A stretch of 64,000 bases of DNA from CAZNPL01 sp964574815. Its GTDB lineage: Bacteria > Planctomycetota > Phycisphaerae > UBA1845. Of the stretch, positions 15,795-23,687 are shown in pieces; position 1 is the stretch's first letter; each line of letters opens with the position of its first letter. The DNA is taken from contig CAZNPL010000002.1 of NCBI GenBank assembly GCA_964574815.1, positions 1-64,000 on the forward strand. The letters run 5' to 3'. Below the pieces are notes generated by a model. It worked only from the letters and a program-made list of their open reading frames with translations. It did not search any database and was not told the DNA's origin. Made by a program: the position numbers and the translations under genes.

Positions 15795-17723
15795 ATGAGA
15801 TCGAAACTGGTCTGGAAACTCAGTGCGGCGATGGTGGTGATCCTGATCGCCGCGATCGGCCTTGCGGGGTATGTGACCCATCTGATCAGCGCGCACTATT
15901 CCCTCCAGTCGGCCCGTGCGTTTTTGAGGTTCAACTCCGAATCGATCATCAACGGCATCGAGCGGCAGATGATGAGTCGGGACAACGAGAGCATCCGGGA
16001 GATGCTTGCGGACATGTCGGAGGGCAGCACGGTTTACGGTGACATCACGCTCGTCTCTCACCATTCGGGCGAGGTGGTGGCCTCTCGCTTCGGCGAGGTC
16101 GGTCGAAAGCTGGAGCTGGAGGACCAGGCGTGTTTCGTGTGTCACCGCCGGGAGGATTTGAGCCGAGTGGAGGCGGAGACGTTCGACGTCGTCACGGAGC
16201 GTCCGGGCGAGTCTCGGGTTCTCTCGGTCGTGGCCCCGATCATTAACGAGCCGGGATGTCGCAACGCCGCCTGCCACGCACACACCGAGGACCCGCCGAT
16301 TCTCGGTTTTCTCAACACCGACTATTCGCTGGGGCGGGTGGATTCGATGGTGACCAGGAGTGGGACGCTCATCGCGATCACGGTGGTGCTTTCGCTGCTG
16401 TTGGGCGCGGTGGCGTTACGGGTCATGTTCGGGCGGCTGGTAGGCAAGCCGCTGGCCGGGCTGGTGGGGGGGATTGAGCGGGTCGCCGCCAATCAACTCA
16501 ACTTCAGGTTTGCCGAGAACCGCAGCGACGAGTTCGGGGTTCTGCAGAAGTCGTTCAACAAAATGACGGCGCGGATTCAGGACCATCGGGACGAGCTGCG
16601 CAGCACGATGACGTACCTGGGCGGCATCGTCGAGAGTTCGGCCGACATCATCGTGACCGTCACGCCCGAGGGATTCATCGAGACGTTCAACCGCGGGGCC
16701 GAGGAGGCGCTGGGTTACAGTCGTGCGGAGGTGATCGGTCGTGAGGTGGAGATGCTCTTTGCGAACCCTCACGACAGGAAGGCTGCCCTGGCCCGCCTGA
16801 AGGACACGGACAATGTGAAGAACTTCGAGACCCGCTTTCTGACGAAAGAGGGGAAGATTCGGAACGTGCTGCTGACGATGTCACGTTTGCGTGACCGCGA
16901 CGGTTCGCCGATCGGCACGATCGGCATCAGCAAGGACATCACCCAGGAGAAGAAGCTCCTCCGCGAATTGTTCTATTCGAAGAAGTTCGCCGCCATCGGC
17001 CAGGCGGTGACGGGCCTCCAGCATGCCATCAAGAACATGCTCAACGGGTTGAAGGGCGGCGCCTACCTGATTCGGGCGGGGGCGCGCCGTTGCGACCAGG
17101 AGCAGATCGGGGAGGGGCTGGCGATGGTGGAGGAGGGGATCGAGCGCATCGGCGATCTGTCGCACAAGATGCTGTTTTACGCCAAGGAATGGAAGCTGGA
17201 TCTCCAGGAAGCGAACCTGAACGACGTGGTGAGGCGGGTCTGCGAGTTGAACAGTCAGAAAGCGGCGGACGAAGGCGTGGAGGTGGAGCTCGAGTTGCCC
17301 GACGATCTGCCCGTGGTTTCGTGCGATCCGAAGCTGCTGCACATGGCGTTAACGGATATCGTGATCAATGCGATCGACGCGTGCGCCTGGAAGGACTATC
17401 CCGCCAACGAGGAGCCGAAGGTGGTGGTGAAGAACTCGTTGGGGCCGGGAGAGGGTACGGTTGTGATTAAGATTCGCGACAACGGGTGCGGCATGAATGA
17501 AGATATCAGGAAGCACATCTTCACGCCGTTCTTCAGTACCAAAAAGGCGCGTGGGACCGGTCTGGGGTTGGCAATGACCGCCAGGATTATTAATGTACAT
17601 GGTGGAGATGTATCCGTGGAATCCGAACCGGATCGCGGAACCACATTCCGCATTCATCTTCCAATCGACGGTCCGGGAGAACGTAGGGAGGCAAGTGATG
17701 CCCAAGAAGGTTTTGCTGGTTGA
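15795..17723 (+). CDS. Membrane sensor kinase with heme-c-type periplasmic domain, HAMP and PAS
   Basis: A 642-residue histidine kinase. Two membrane helices (about 9-29 and 190-211) bracket a periplasmic domain containing CFVCH (113-117, a CXXCH heme c motif) and CRNAACH (155-161, a CX4CH motif). HAMP follows at about 212-265, then PAS (about 275-385), a phosphoacceptor region around His410 (GLQHAIKN) and an ATPase domain (DNGCGM, FFSTK, GTGLGLAM). Periplasmic heme c in a sensor suggests redox, O2, NO or sulfur-compound sensing, as in heme-c chemoreceptors of sulfate reducers; the ligand is inference. The end overlaps the receiver gene by 26 bases, so they form a pair. Confidence 0.85.
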   Translation: MRSKLVWKLSAAMVVILIAAIGLAGYVTHLISAHYSLQSARAFLRFNSESIINGIERQMMSRDNESIREMLADMSEGSTVYGDITLVSHHSGEVVASRFGEVGRKLELEDQACFVCHRREDLSRVEAETFDVVTERPGESRVLSVVAPIINEPGCRNAACHAHTEDPPILGFLNTDYSLGRVDSMVTRSGTLIAITVVLSLLLGAVALRVMFGRLVGKPLAGLVGGIERVAANQLNFRFAENRSDEFGVLQKSFNKMTARIQDHRDELRSTMTYLGGIVESSADIIVTVTPEGFIETFNRGAEEALGYSRAEVIGREVEMLFANPHDRKAALARLKDTDNVKNFETRFLTKEGKIRNVLLTMSRLRDRDGSPIGTIGISKDITQEKKLLRELFYSKKFAAIGQAVTGLQHAIKNMLNGLKGGAYLIRAGARRCDQEQIGEGLAMVEEGIERIGDLSHKMLFYAKEWKLDLQEANLNDVVRRVCELNSQKAADEGVEVELELPDDLPVVSCDPKLLHMALTDIVINAIDACAWKDYPANEEPKVVVKNSLGPGEGTVVIKIRDNGCGMNEDIRKHIFTPFFSTKKARGTGLGLAMTARIINVHGGDVSVESEPDRGTTFRIHLPIDGPGERREASDAQEGFAG

Positions 17724-18147
17724 CGACGACCGGAATACGGTGAAGTACCTCTCGGCCGTATTGAGCGAGCACGGATACGATCCGGTGGCGGCGTACGACG
17801 GCAACGAAGGCCTGCAGAAGATTCGGCAGGCGAAGCCCGACCTGATCGTTCTTGACGTGATGATGCCGAAGAAGTCGGGATTCGTGCTGTTCAAGCAGCT
17901 CAAGAAGGACGAGCAGTTCAAGGACATACCGGTTCTGATGATCACGGGGGTGAGCGGCATCCTTGAAGAGCTGGAGGATCGCAAGGGGGAGACGTTCGAG
18001 GCGCCTTATGACAGCCTTCGAGCGGCCTTGAAGAAGACCATCCGGGAGATGAGAGAGGAGGGACTGGTGCGGCCGGACATGTTCCTGGACAAGCCGATCG
18101 ACGCCGACGTGTTCATTGCGAAGACCCGGGAGCTTACCGGGGATTGA
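17698..18147 (+). CDS. Response-regulator receiver protein without output domain
   Basis: A 149-residue receiver. VLLVDDD at the start, phosphoacceptor Asp53 (LIVLDVMMPKKSG) and the late KPID lysine are present. Between the fourth strand (VLMITG) and KPID there is an insert of about 35 residues (LEELEDRKGETFEAPYDSL and on), so it is longer than a standard receiver. There is no DNA-binding domain; it must act by protein contact or phosphotransfer. ATG 17698 follows AGGGAGG by six bases and overlaps the kinase end. Confidence 0.85.
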   Translation: MPKKVLLVDDDRNTVKYLSAVLSEHGYDPVAAYDGNEGLQKIRQAKPDLIVLDVMMPKKSGFVLFKQLKKDEQFKDIPVLMITGVSGILEELEDRKGETFEAPYDSLRAALKKTIREMREEGLVRPDMFLDKPIDADVFIAKTRELTGD

Positions 18148-18364
18148 CTGAGGCACCTGGAACGCGAACACGTGCGATCATTAAGCCGAGAGGTTGGGTT
18201 TCCTCGCACCTCCGGCACGAACTTGACTTGACCGTAGAGGGCGTATAACGGGTTGATCGCCGTAAGCTTTGCAGTTGCATGGCCTGTCCCCCGCCGGGTT
18301 TGGCCAATGCGGGAGTCCGGCGGGCAGTCTGGGGTAAGATGACGTGGTCGCGGAGGTAAGATCT

Positions 18365-18997
18365 TTGGCACGGTTCAGACGATTGATGCTCCGCCGGTTG
18401 ATGTCTTATTACCGGGTCCTCACGGAATGGACGGCCAAAAAGTCGATCCAGACAGTTACGAGCGCGCAGCTCGGGGAGGCGTTGGACATTGACCCGACGC
18501 AGGTTCGCAAGGACCTGGCCGCGATCGGTGCGGCGGGGATGGGCCGGGTCGGGTTTGAGGTGTGTGAAGTATGCAGGGCGGTCAGGACCGTGTTTGGGTT
18601 CGATGAGCCCCATGATGCGGTCCTGATCGGTGCCGGTCACCTGGGCGGGGCTTTGTTGGCGTACGGAGGTTTCGCCCGATACGGGATGCGAATTGTTGCG
18701 GCCTTTGACAACGACAAGCGCAGAATCGGCACGAGGATCGGCGGTTTGACGATTCGTCCGATGAGGGCGTTGAGGCCGTTCATGATCCGGCACGGGGTTC
18801 AGTTCGCGATTTTGACGACGCCGGTTGAAGTGTCACAGAAGGTGACAGACAGACTGGTGGGCTTTGGGGTCAAGGCGATCTGGAACTTCACGCCGACGCA
18901 ACTGGTTGTTCCTGATGGCGTCCTTGTGCGTAACGAGCACATCTCCACGGGCCTTTCGGAGCTTGCGTATCATCTGAAACACTGCCGTTCGGGCTGA
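18365..18997 (+). CDS. rex: Rex-type redox-sensing transcriptional repressor
   Basis: About 210 residues: an N-terminal winged helix (residues about 5-75, with TSAQLGEALDIDPTQVRKDLA, the DNA-recognition part of Rex) and a Rossmann NAD(H) domain (VLIGAGHLGGALL). Rex proteins leave DNA when NADH rises, and Rex is known to repress sat in Desulfovibrio vulgaris. A frame opens at GTG 18344, but TTG 18365 has GGAGG eight bases upstream and gives the usual length. Placed just before aprBA and followed by Rex-box-like sequences, it probably controls the sulfate-reduction genes. Confidence 0.88.
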   Translation: MARFRRLMLRRLMSYYRVLTEWTAKKSIQTVTSAQLGEALDIDPTQVRKDLAAIGAAGMGRVGFEVCEVCRAVRTVFGFDEPHDAVLIGAGHLGGALLAYGGFARYGMRIVAAFDNDKRRIGTRIGGLTIRPMRALRPFMIRHGVQFAILTTPVEVSQKVTDRLVGFGVKAIWNFTPTQLVVPDGVLVRNEHISTGLSELAYHLKHCRSG

Positions 18998-19028
18998 TCG
19001 GACGGCTAATTGATATAGAGTCTCAAAA

Positions 19029-19046
19029 TCGTGATTCCCGTCACAA
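19029..19046. promoter_or_regulatory. Candidate Rex operator
   Basis: TCGTGA-TTCCCG-TCACAA matches the Rex pattern TTGTGA-N6-TCACAA at 11 of 12 fixed positions. It lies 31 bases after the rex stop codon and upstream of aprBA. Confidence 0.5.
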
Positions 19047-19096
19047 AAAGGCACATCGCGTGGCGCCGCGTGCCTTTCGCGGGGCTGCCTGGACAA

Positions 19097-19166
19097 TCGT
19101 GAAAAAAGTCTCAGAATGGGCGGTGAATGCTCCGAGGATCAGGGTATAACGTGAAAAAAATCTCGG
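19097..19166. promoter_or_regulatory. Two weaker Rex-like half-site elements
   Basis: TCGTGA-AAAAAG-TCTCAG (19097-19114) and ACGTGA-AAAAAA-TCTCGG (19149-19166) are near-copies of each other 52 bases apart and keep the GTGA half of the Rex box with a poorer second half. The duplication suggests a real binding element; the protein is inferred. Confidence 0.35.
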
Positions 19167-19172
19167 AAAGCC

Positions 19173-19200
19173 TTGACGCGGCATTGGGGGATGGTAGAGT
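19173..19200 (+). promoter_or_regulatory. Possible aprBA promoter
   Basis: TTGACG (19173-19178), a 16-base spacer and TAGAGT (19195-19200), just after the duplicated GTGAAAAAA elements. This would give a leader of about 600 bases before aprB, unusually long, so the assignment is tentative. Confidence 0.3.
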
Positions 19201-19804
19201 GAGTAGCAACGCGGTGGTCGCAGATCGAGGTGGTGCAGGTCACATGCTGCATTGCGTCGTGACTCGCGGGGCGCGCGACTACCGAGGCCCGTTGACCGTA
19301 GCGGGATGCCGTTAGCAGGCAGTGGGTGGTGCGGAGAGGCGGTCACAGGGCACATCGCTAGAGACAGCATTTGGGCACCGGCGTGCAGGTGCTGCGGTTT
19401 CGGTCTGTCCATACCGAGCCAGGATGGCCCGCCATGAGGGCTGGGATCCAATTCTGTACTTGTTTCGGAGCACTGCCCCGAGGTGGTTCCGTAGCGTTCT
19501 CAATTGCAAGTGGTTTCGATTGCGCGGGGGCTCTCGTGTTGTCGGGTGGGGCGCGATCGAGTGCGGGGATAATCCGGCGGCGCGTGCGGGAAGGCACGTG
19601 TCTTGCCGGCGAAAGACCATTGGAAGTGGATTGTCGCGACGCCGTAGCGGGATTTCGCCCGCCCGCGAGGCGAAGCGCAGGGATTTTGGGCCGATTGTCC
19701 GCAACCGGTCTCCTCTGGTCGGAGGAAGTCGGTGCGAACTTGCGGCACGGTGTGAAGCCACGTTGTTTGGGAATGCCCAGTTTGTCCAGAAAGGAAGGAA
19801 GAAC

Positions 19805-20278
19805 ATGCCAAGTTTTGTGATTCCGGACAAATGTGACGGGTGCAAGGCGTTGGACAAGACGGCCTGCCAGTACATTTGCCCCAACGATCTCATGGTCCTG
19901 AACAAGGACACCATGAAAGCGTACAACCAGGACCCCCAGATGTGCTGGGAGTGCTATAGCTGCGTGAAGATCTGCCCGACGCAGGCGATCGAGGTGCGCG
20001 GCTATGCGGACTTTGTCCCGCTGGGCGCCAGCGCGACGGCGCTGCGGAGCAGCGAGGACATCATGTGGACGATTCAGTTCCGCAGCAAGGACATCAAGCC
20101 GAAGCGGTTCAAGTTCCCGCATCGCAAGGGCGTCGAGGAGGGCAAGGCTCAGCCCTTCGATCACTATCCGACGGGCGACGACGACCTGAAGAGTCCCACG
20201 CTGATGTGTGAGCCGGGCGGGCTGAACACCGAGAAGGGTCCGTTCAAGATGGACAAGGTGCTGACGCTGAAGAAGTAA
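19805..20278 (+). CDS. aprB: Adenylylsulfate reductase beta subunit
   Basis: A 157-residue iron-sulfur subunit of APS reductase. Cys10, 13, 21, 25 (CDGCKALDKTACQYIC) and Cys47, 50, 53, 57 (CWECYSCVKIC) bind the two 4Fe-4S clusters that pass electrons to the FAD of AprA. The C-terminal tail (about 110-157) is the segment that wraps around AprA. The upstream open frame is long, but ATG 19805 has GGAAGG six bases upstream and starts the conserved protein. aprA follows after 67 bases; order and length are as in other sulfate reducers. Confidence 0.96.
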   Translation: MPSFVIPDKCDGCKALDKTACQYICPNDLMVLNKDTMKAYNQDPQMCWECYSCVKICPTQAIEVRGYADFVPLGASATALRSSEDIMWTIQFRSKDIKPKRFKFPHRKGVEEGKAQPFDHYPTGDDDLKSPTLMCEPGGLNTEKGPFKMDKVLTLKK

Positions 20279-20345
20279 GCAGGGACGGCGAGTGCCAAGA
20301 CTGAAACTCCTCTGAGACGAGGAACACCGAAGGAGATAAACGAAA

Positions 20346-22268
20346 ATGGCGGATTTCGAGACCGTAACGGTTGAAACCGACCTGCTGATCTGCGGCGGCG
20401 GGATGGCCGCCTGCGGTGCGGCGGTGGAGGCGTCCTACTGGGCGAAAAAGAACGGGCTGAAGGTCACTCTGGTTGACAAAGCGGCGATGGACCGCTCGGG
20501 CGCGGTCGCGATGGGTCTTTCGGCGATCAATCAGTACGTGGACCTGAACAGCGGCAACAACACCCTCAAGGACTACGTGGACTACGTCCGCAACGACCTG
20601 ATGGGGATCACGCGCGAGGATCTGGTGGCGAGCATCGCGCGCCACGTGGACTCGACGGTGCACCTGTTCGAGAAGTGGGGCCTACCGATCTGGAAGGATC
20701 AGGACGGCAACTACGTTCACGAGGGGCGCTGGCAACTGATGATCAACGGCGAGTCGTACAAGATCGTCGTTGCGGAGGCGGCCAAGAACGCCCTTGCCGA
20801 GGCGAACGGGGAGTACTTCGAGCGCGTGTTCATCACGCACCCGCTGATGGACGGCGACAAGTGCGTCGGCGCGATCGGCTTCAGCGTCCGTGAAAACAAG
20901 GTTTACGTGTTCAAGGCCAAGGCTACGCTGGTGGCGATGGGCGGTGCGGTTCACGTATTCAAGCCGCGTTCGACGGGTGAGGGCTTCGGCCGCTCGTGGT
21001 ACCCGCCGTTCAACTCGGGTGCGAGCGCGTTTTTCACGATTTACGGCGGGGCCGAGATGACCTGCCAGGAAGTCCGGTTCATTCCGGTCCGGTTCAAGGA
21101 CGCGTACGGCCCGGTGGGCGCGTGGTTCCTGCTGTTCAAGTCGATCGCGACCAACGCGAACGGCGGCAACTACATGCAGGACAATGCCGCCGAGCTCGAC
21201 AAGTGGGAGCCGTACGGCAAGGTGAAGCCGCGTCCGGCGAACATCCGCAACTGGCTGATGATGCTGGACGTGATGGACGGCAAGGCCCCGATCTACATGC
21301 AGACGGCCGACGCGATCAAGAGGATCGCGGACCAGGCGCCCGACGAGAAGGCCGCCAAGAAGAAACTGAAAGAGCTCGAGGCCGAGGCGTGGGAAGACTT
21401 CCTCGACATGACGATCTCGCAGGCCATTCTGTGGGCCGCGACGAACACCGAACCGGAGAAGAAGCCGTCGGAGATCATGGCGTGCGATCCCTACTTTATC
21501 GGTTCGCACTCGGGTGCATCCGGTGCGTGGGTTTCGGGTCCGGAGGATCTTCAGACCGACGAAACCAAGAGCGAGTACTTCTGGGGCTATCCGCACATGA
21601 CGACGGCCAAGGGGATGTTCGCCGCGGGCGACGCCTCCGGTGCGTCCAGCCACAAGTTCTCGTCCGGCTCGCACGCTGAGGGTCGGATTGCGGCGAAGGC
21701 GGCGATCTCGTACATCGTCGATAACAACGCGCCTCCGAACGTGGACCAGGCTCAGATCGACGCGCTCACGAAGCAGATTCTCCAGCCGCTTGACACGTTC
21801 GAGCAGCACAAGGGCGCGACGACGGATCCGGACATCAACCCCAATTACATCCGGCCGACGCAGTTCATGTACCGTCTTCAGAAGATCATGGACGAGTACG
21901 CGGGCGGCGTGTCGAGTCAGTTCAAGACCAGCGACAAGCTGCTCGAGAAGGGCATGGAGCTGCTGGCGTTCCTCAAGGAGGACGCCGAGAAGCTCGCCGC
22001 GAAGAACCTGCACGAGTTGATGCGGTGCTGGGAGAACGTCCACCGCATGTATCAGGCGGACGCCCACATGCGTTCGATCCTGTTCCGCGAGGAGACGCGG
22101 TGGCCGGGCTACTACTTCCGTGCCGACAAGCCCGAGATGGACAACGAGAACTGGCTTGCCTTCTGCAACTGCACGTACGACCGAAACACGGGCGAGTGGA
22201 ACATGATCAAGCGCCCCGTGAAGTACGTGCTGCAGGAGACTCCGGAACAGGTCTTGCTGGGAGGATAA
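20346..22268 (+). CDS. aprA: Adenylylsulfate reductase alpha subunit
   Basis: A 640-residue FAD subunit that reduces adenosine 5'-phosphosulfate to sulfite and AMP in the cytoplasm. The N-terminal FAD motif LLICGGGMAACGAAVEA, the NGESYK and RWPGYYFRAD regions and HSGASGAWVSGP are as in dissimilatory AprA. The length is close to the usual 630-665. It pairs with aprB upstream and takes electrons from QmoABC encoded downstream. A strong hairpin follows at 22351-22396. Confidence 0.97.
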   Translation: MADFETVTVETDLLICGGGMAACGAAVEASYWAKKNGLKVTLVDKAAMDRSGAVAMGLSAINQYVDLNSGNNTLKDYVDYVRNDLMGITREDLVASIARHVDSTVHLFEKWGLPIWKDQDGNYVHEGRWQLMINGESYKIVVAEAAKNALAEANGEYFERVFITHPLMDGDKCVGAIGFSVRENKVYVFKAKATLVAMGGAVHVFKPRSTGEGFGRSWYPPFNSGASAFFTIYGGAEMTCQEVRFIPVRFKDAYGPVGAWFLLFKSIATNANGGNYMQDNAAELDKWEPYGKVKPRPANIRNWLMMLDVMDGKAPIYMQTADAIKRIADQAPDEKAAKKKLKELEAEAWEDFLDMTISQAILWAATNTEPEKKPSEIMACDPYFIGSHSGASGAWVSGPEDLQTDETKSEYFWGYPHMTTAKGMFAAGDASGASSHKFSSGSHAEGRIAAKAAISYIVDNNAPPNVDQAQIDALTKQILQPLDTFEQHKGATTDPDINPNYIRPTQFMYRLQKIMDEYAGGVSSQFKTSDKLLEKGMELLAFLKEDAEKLAAKNLHELMRCWENVHRMYQADAHMRSILFREETRWPGYYFRADKPEMDNENWLAFCNCTYDRNTGEWNMIKRPVKYVLQETPEQVLLGG

Positions 22269-22350
22269 GCGGGTTCGACGCGCAACCGGTTGGGTTGCGT
22301 ACGGCTTGCGAAAGGTCTCGAGGCGTGTCCTCGGGTGAAAGATTGGGGTT

Positions 22351-22396
22351 CCGGGAGATCTTCGGACGCCACTTGAAGGCGTCCGAAGATCCCGGG
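22351..22396 (+). terminator. Long hairpin after aprA
   Basis: CCGGG-AG-ATCTTCGGACGCC pairs with GGCGTCCGAAGATCCCGG around a seven-base loop (ACTTGAA), giving 13-14 perfect pairs plus a five-pair extension across an AG bulge. No T-run follows. It may terminate part of the transcripts or protect the aprBA mRNA 3' end. Confidence 0.6.
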
Positions 22397-22509
22397 CTCC
22401 GCGACCGGGGCTGTCGGTTGGCGCCGGAAGATTCGCGAGGCGTATGCGGCCACGGGGGAAACGAGGTTCAAGATCAGGCTTTTCGGCCCTTGACTGCCCG
22501 AGCGACTCG

Positions 22510-22794
22510 ATGACAGCCGTTCCTCATAAATGTCCTCATTGCGAAGCCGCCCTCAAGAAGTGGCTTGTCCCGGAGGGGGCGACGTGGAATGAGGAGTACT
22601 TCCTGGTCTGTTTCAACGACGAGTGCTCGTACTACAAAGAGGGATGGAGTTGGATGAAGGACGAGTACAACCAGGTGGCGTCGTACCGCTATGCCCTTAA
22701 CCCCACGACAGGTGAATCCCTGATGATTCCGGTCTGGTCGGACACCGCGACCAAGGAGATGATCGTGGAGGAGCCCGAAGGAGACGAGAAATGA
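22510..22794 (+). CDS. Small zinc-ribbon protein of the apr-qmo locus
   Basis: A 94-residue protein with HKCPHCE near the start and a later CFNDECSYY, a four-cysteine zinc ribbon similar to those annotated Ogr/Delta-like in sulfate reducers. The rest is acidic and Trp/Tyr-rich with no membrane segment. The frame is open from 22444, but Met at 22510 directly precedes the conserved part. Its stop overlaps the YkgJ-type start by four bases. Position between aprA and qmoA suggests assembly or contact of the APS reductase-Qmo complex; that is inference. Confidence 0.7.
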   Translation: MTAVPHKCPHCEAALKKWLVPEGATWNEEYFLVCFNDECSYYKEGWSWMKDEYNQVASYRYALNPTTGESLMIPVWSDTATKEMIVEEPEGDEK

Positions 22795-23687
22795 GCGACC
22801 ACAACGCCACTGTCCTTCCCAAGGATCCACGAGAACAACTGCAGGAGAAGATCGTGGCGGATTATCCCCGGCTGGGCCCGGATGATTCGTTCAAGTTCGG
22901 CTGCCATCCAGGCGTCTCGTGTTTCAATCGGTGCTGCGGTGATGTGAACATTTTCCTGTCGCCGTATGACGTGCTGCGGATGAAGAATCGTCTCGGGATG
23001 AAATCGAGCGAATTCCTCGAGACGTACGCGATCATGCCGGTGCAGAAGGACATGAAGACGCCGGTGGTGATGTTGCGGATGAACGACGACGAGGCGAAGT
23101 CGTGTCCGTTTCTCGGGGAGAAGGGTTGCGGGGTCTATTCGGACCGGCCGTGGCCCTGCCGCATGTACCCGCTCGGTCTTGCAGTGCAAAAGGAGACCGA
23201 GCCCGGCTGGCGCGGCGAGCGATTCTACTTCCTGATGCGGGAGGAGGTGTGCAAGGGGTTCGAGGAGCCGCGCGAGCTCACGGTTCGCGAGTGGTTCGAA
23301 GATCAGGGGATCGACGAGTATGACGAGTGGGGCGAGCACTTCAAGGAGCTGACGCTTCACAAGTTCTTCGAGGACGGAGGTACGCTCTCGCCCGAGAAGA
23401 TGCACATGTTCTTCACGGCGTGCTATGACCTGGACAAGTTCCGGGAGTTTGTGTTGAACAGCACGCTGCTCCAGCGGTTCGAGGTGGACGAGGACTTCGT
23501 CGAGGAGATGCGCTACGACGACGAAGCGCTCCTGCGTTTCGCATTCATGTGGCTGCGGTTCAGTCTCTTCGGCGAGCGGACGGTGAGGCCGCGGGAGGGG
23601 GTTGTCGAGGCGTTCAAGGGCGGAGTTGACAAGAAGAAGCTGTTCAAGCAGGAACCGGCGAGAGTCCCGGGAGAGACAACAGGATGA
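22791..23687 (+). CDS. YkgJ-type cysteine-cluster protein
   Basis: A 298-residue protein with the zinc/iron-chelating (CxxCxxCC-like) domain: SCFNRCCGD at about 43-51 and SCPFLGEKGCGVYSDRP-PCRMYPLG at about 102-127. The C-terminal half is helical and acidic. The family may bind or deliver iron or zinc, but its role is not established. It overlaps both neighbours by four bases and so is translated with the zinc-ribbon protein and QmoA, suggesting a part in maturing the many clusters here. Confidence 0.75.
   Translation: MSDHNATVLPKDPREQLQEKIVADYPRLGPDDSFKFGCHPGVSCFNRCCGDVNIFLSPYDVLRMKNRLGMKSSEFLETYAIMPVQKDMKTPVVMLRMNDDEAKSCPFLGEKGCGVYSDRPWPCRMYPLGLAVQKETEPGWRGERFYFLMREEVCKGFEEPRELTVREWFEDQGIDEYDEWGEHFKELTLHKFFEDGGTLSPEKMHMFFTACYDLDKFREFVLNSTLLQRFEVDEDFVEEMRYDDEALLRFAFMWLRFSLFGERTVRPREGVVEAFKGGVDKKKLFKQEPARVPGETTG

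Larger units (their letters stand above)
18998..19804. other. Long leader upstream of aprBA
   Basis: 807 bases with no supported gene. It contains Rex-box-like sites (19029-19046, 19097-19114, 19149-19166) and a possible promoter (19173-19200). The aprB frame stays open upstream to 19322, but that translation has no iron-sulfur or other recognisable motif, and a ribosome binding site precedes ATG 19805. A structured leader RNA or an unrecognised small RNA is possible; nothing specific is seen. Confidence 0.45.

Noticed and set aside
19322..19804. Upstream extension of the aprB frame
   Set aside because: No ribosome binding site or motif, and ATG 19805 gives the exact length of AprB.
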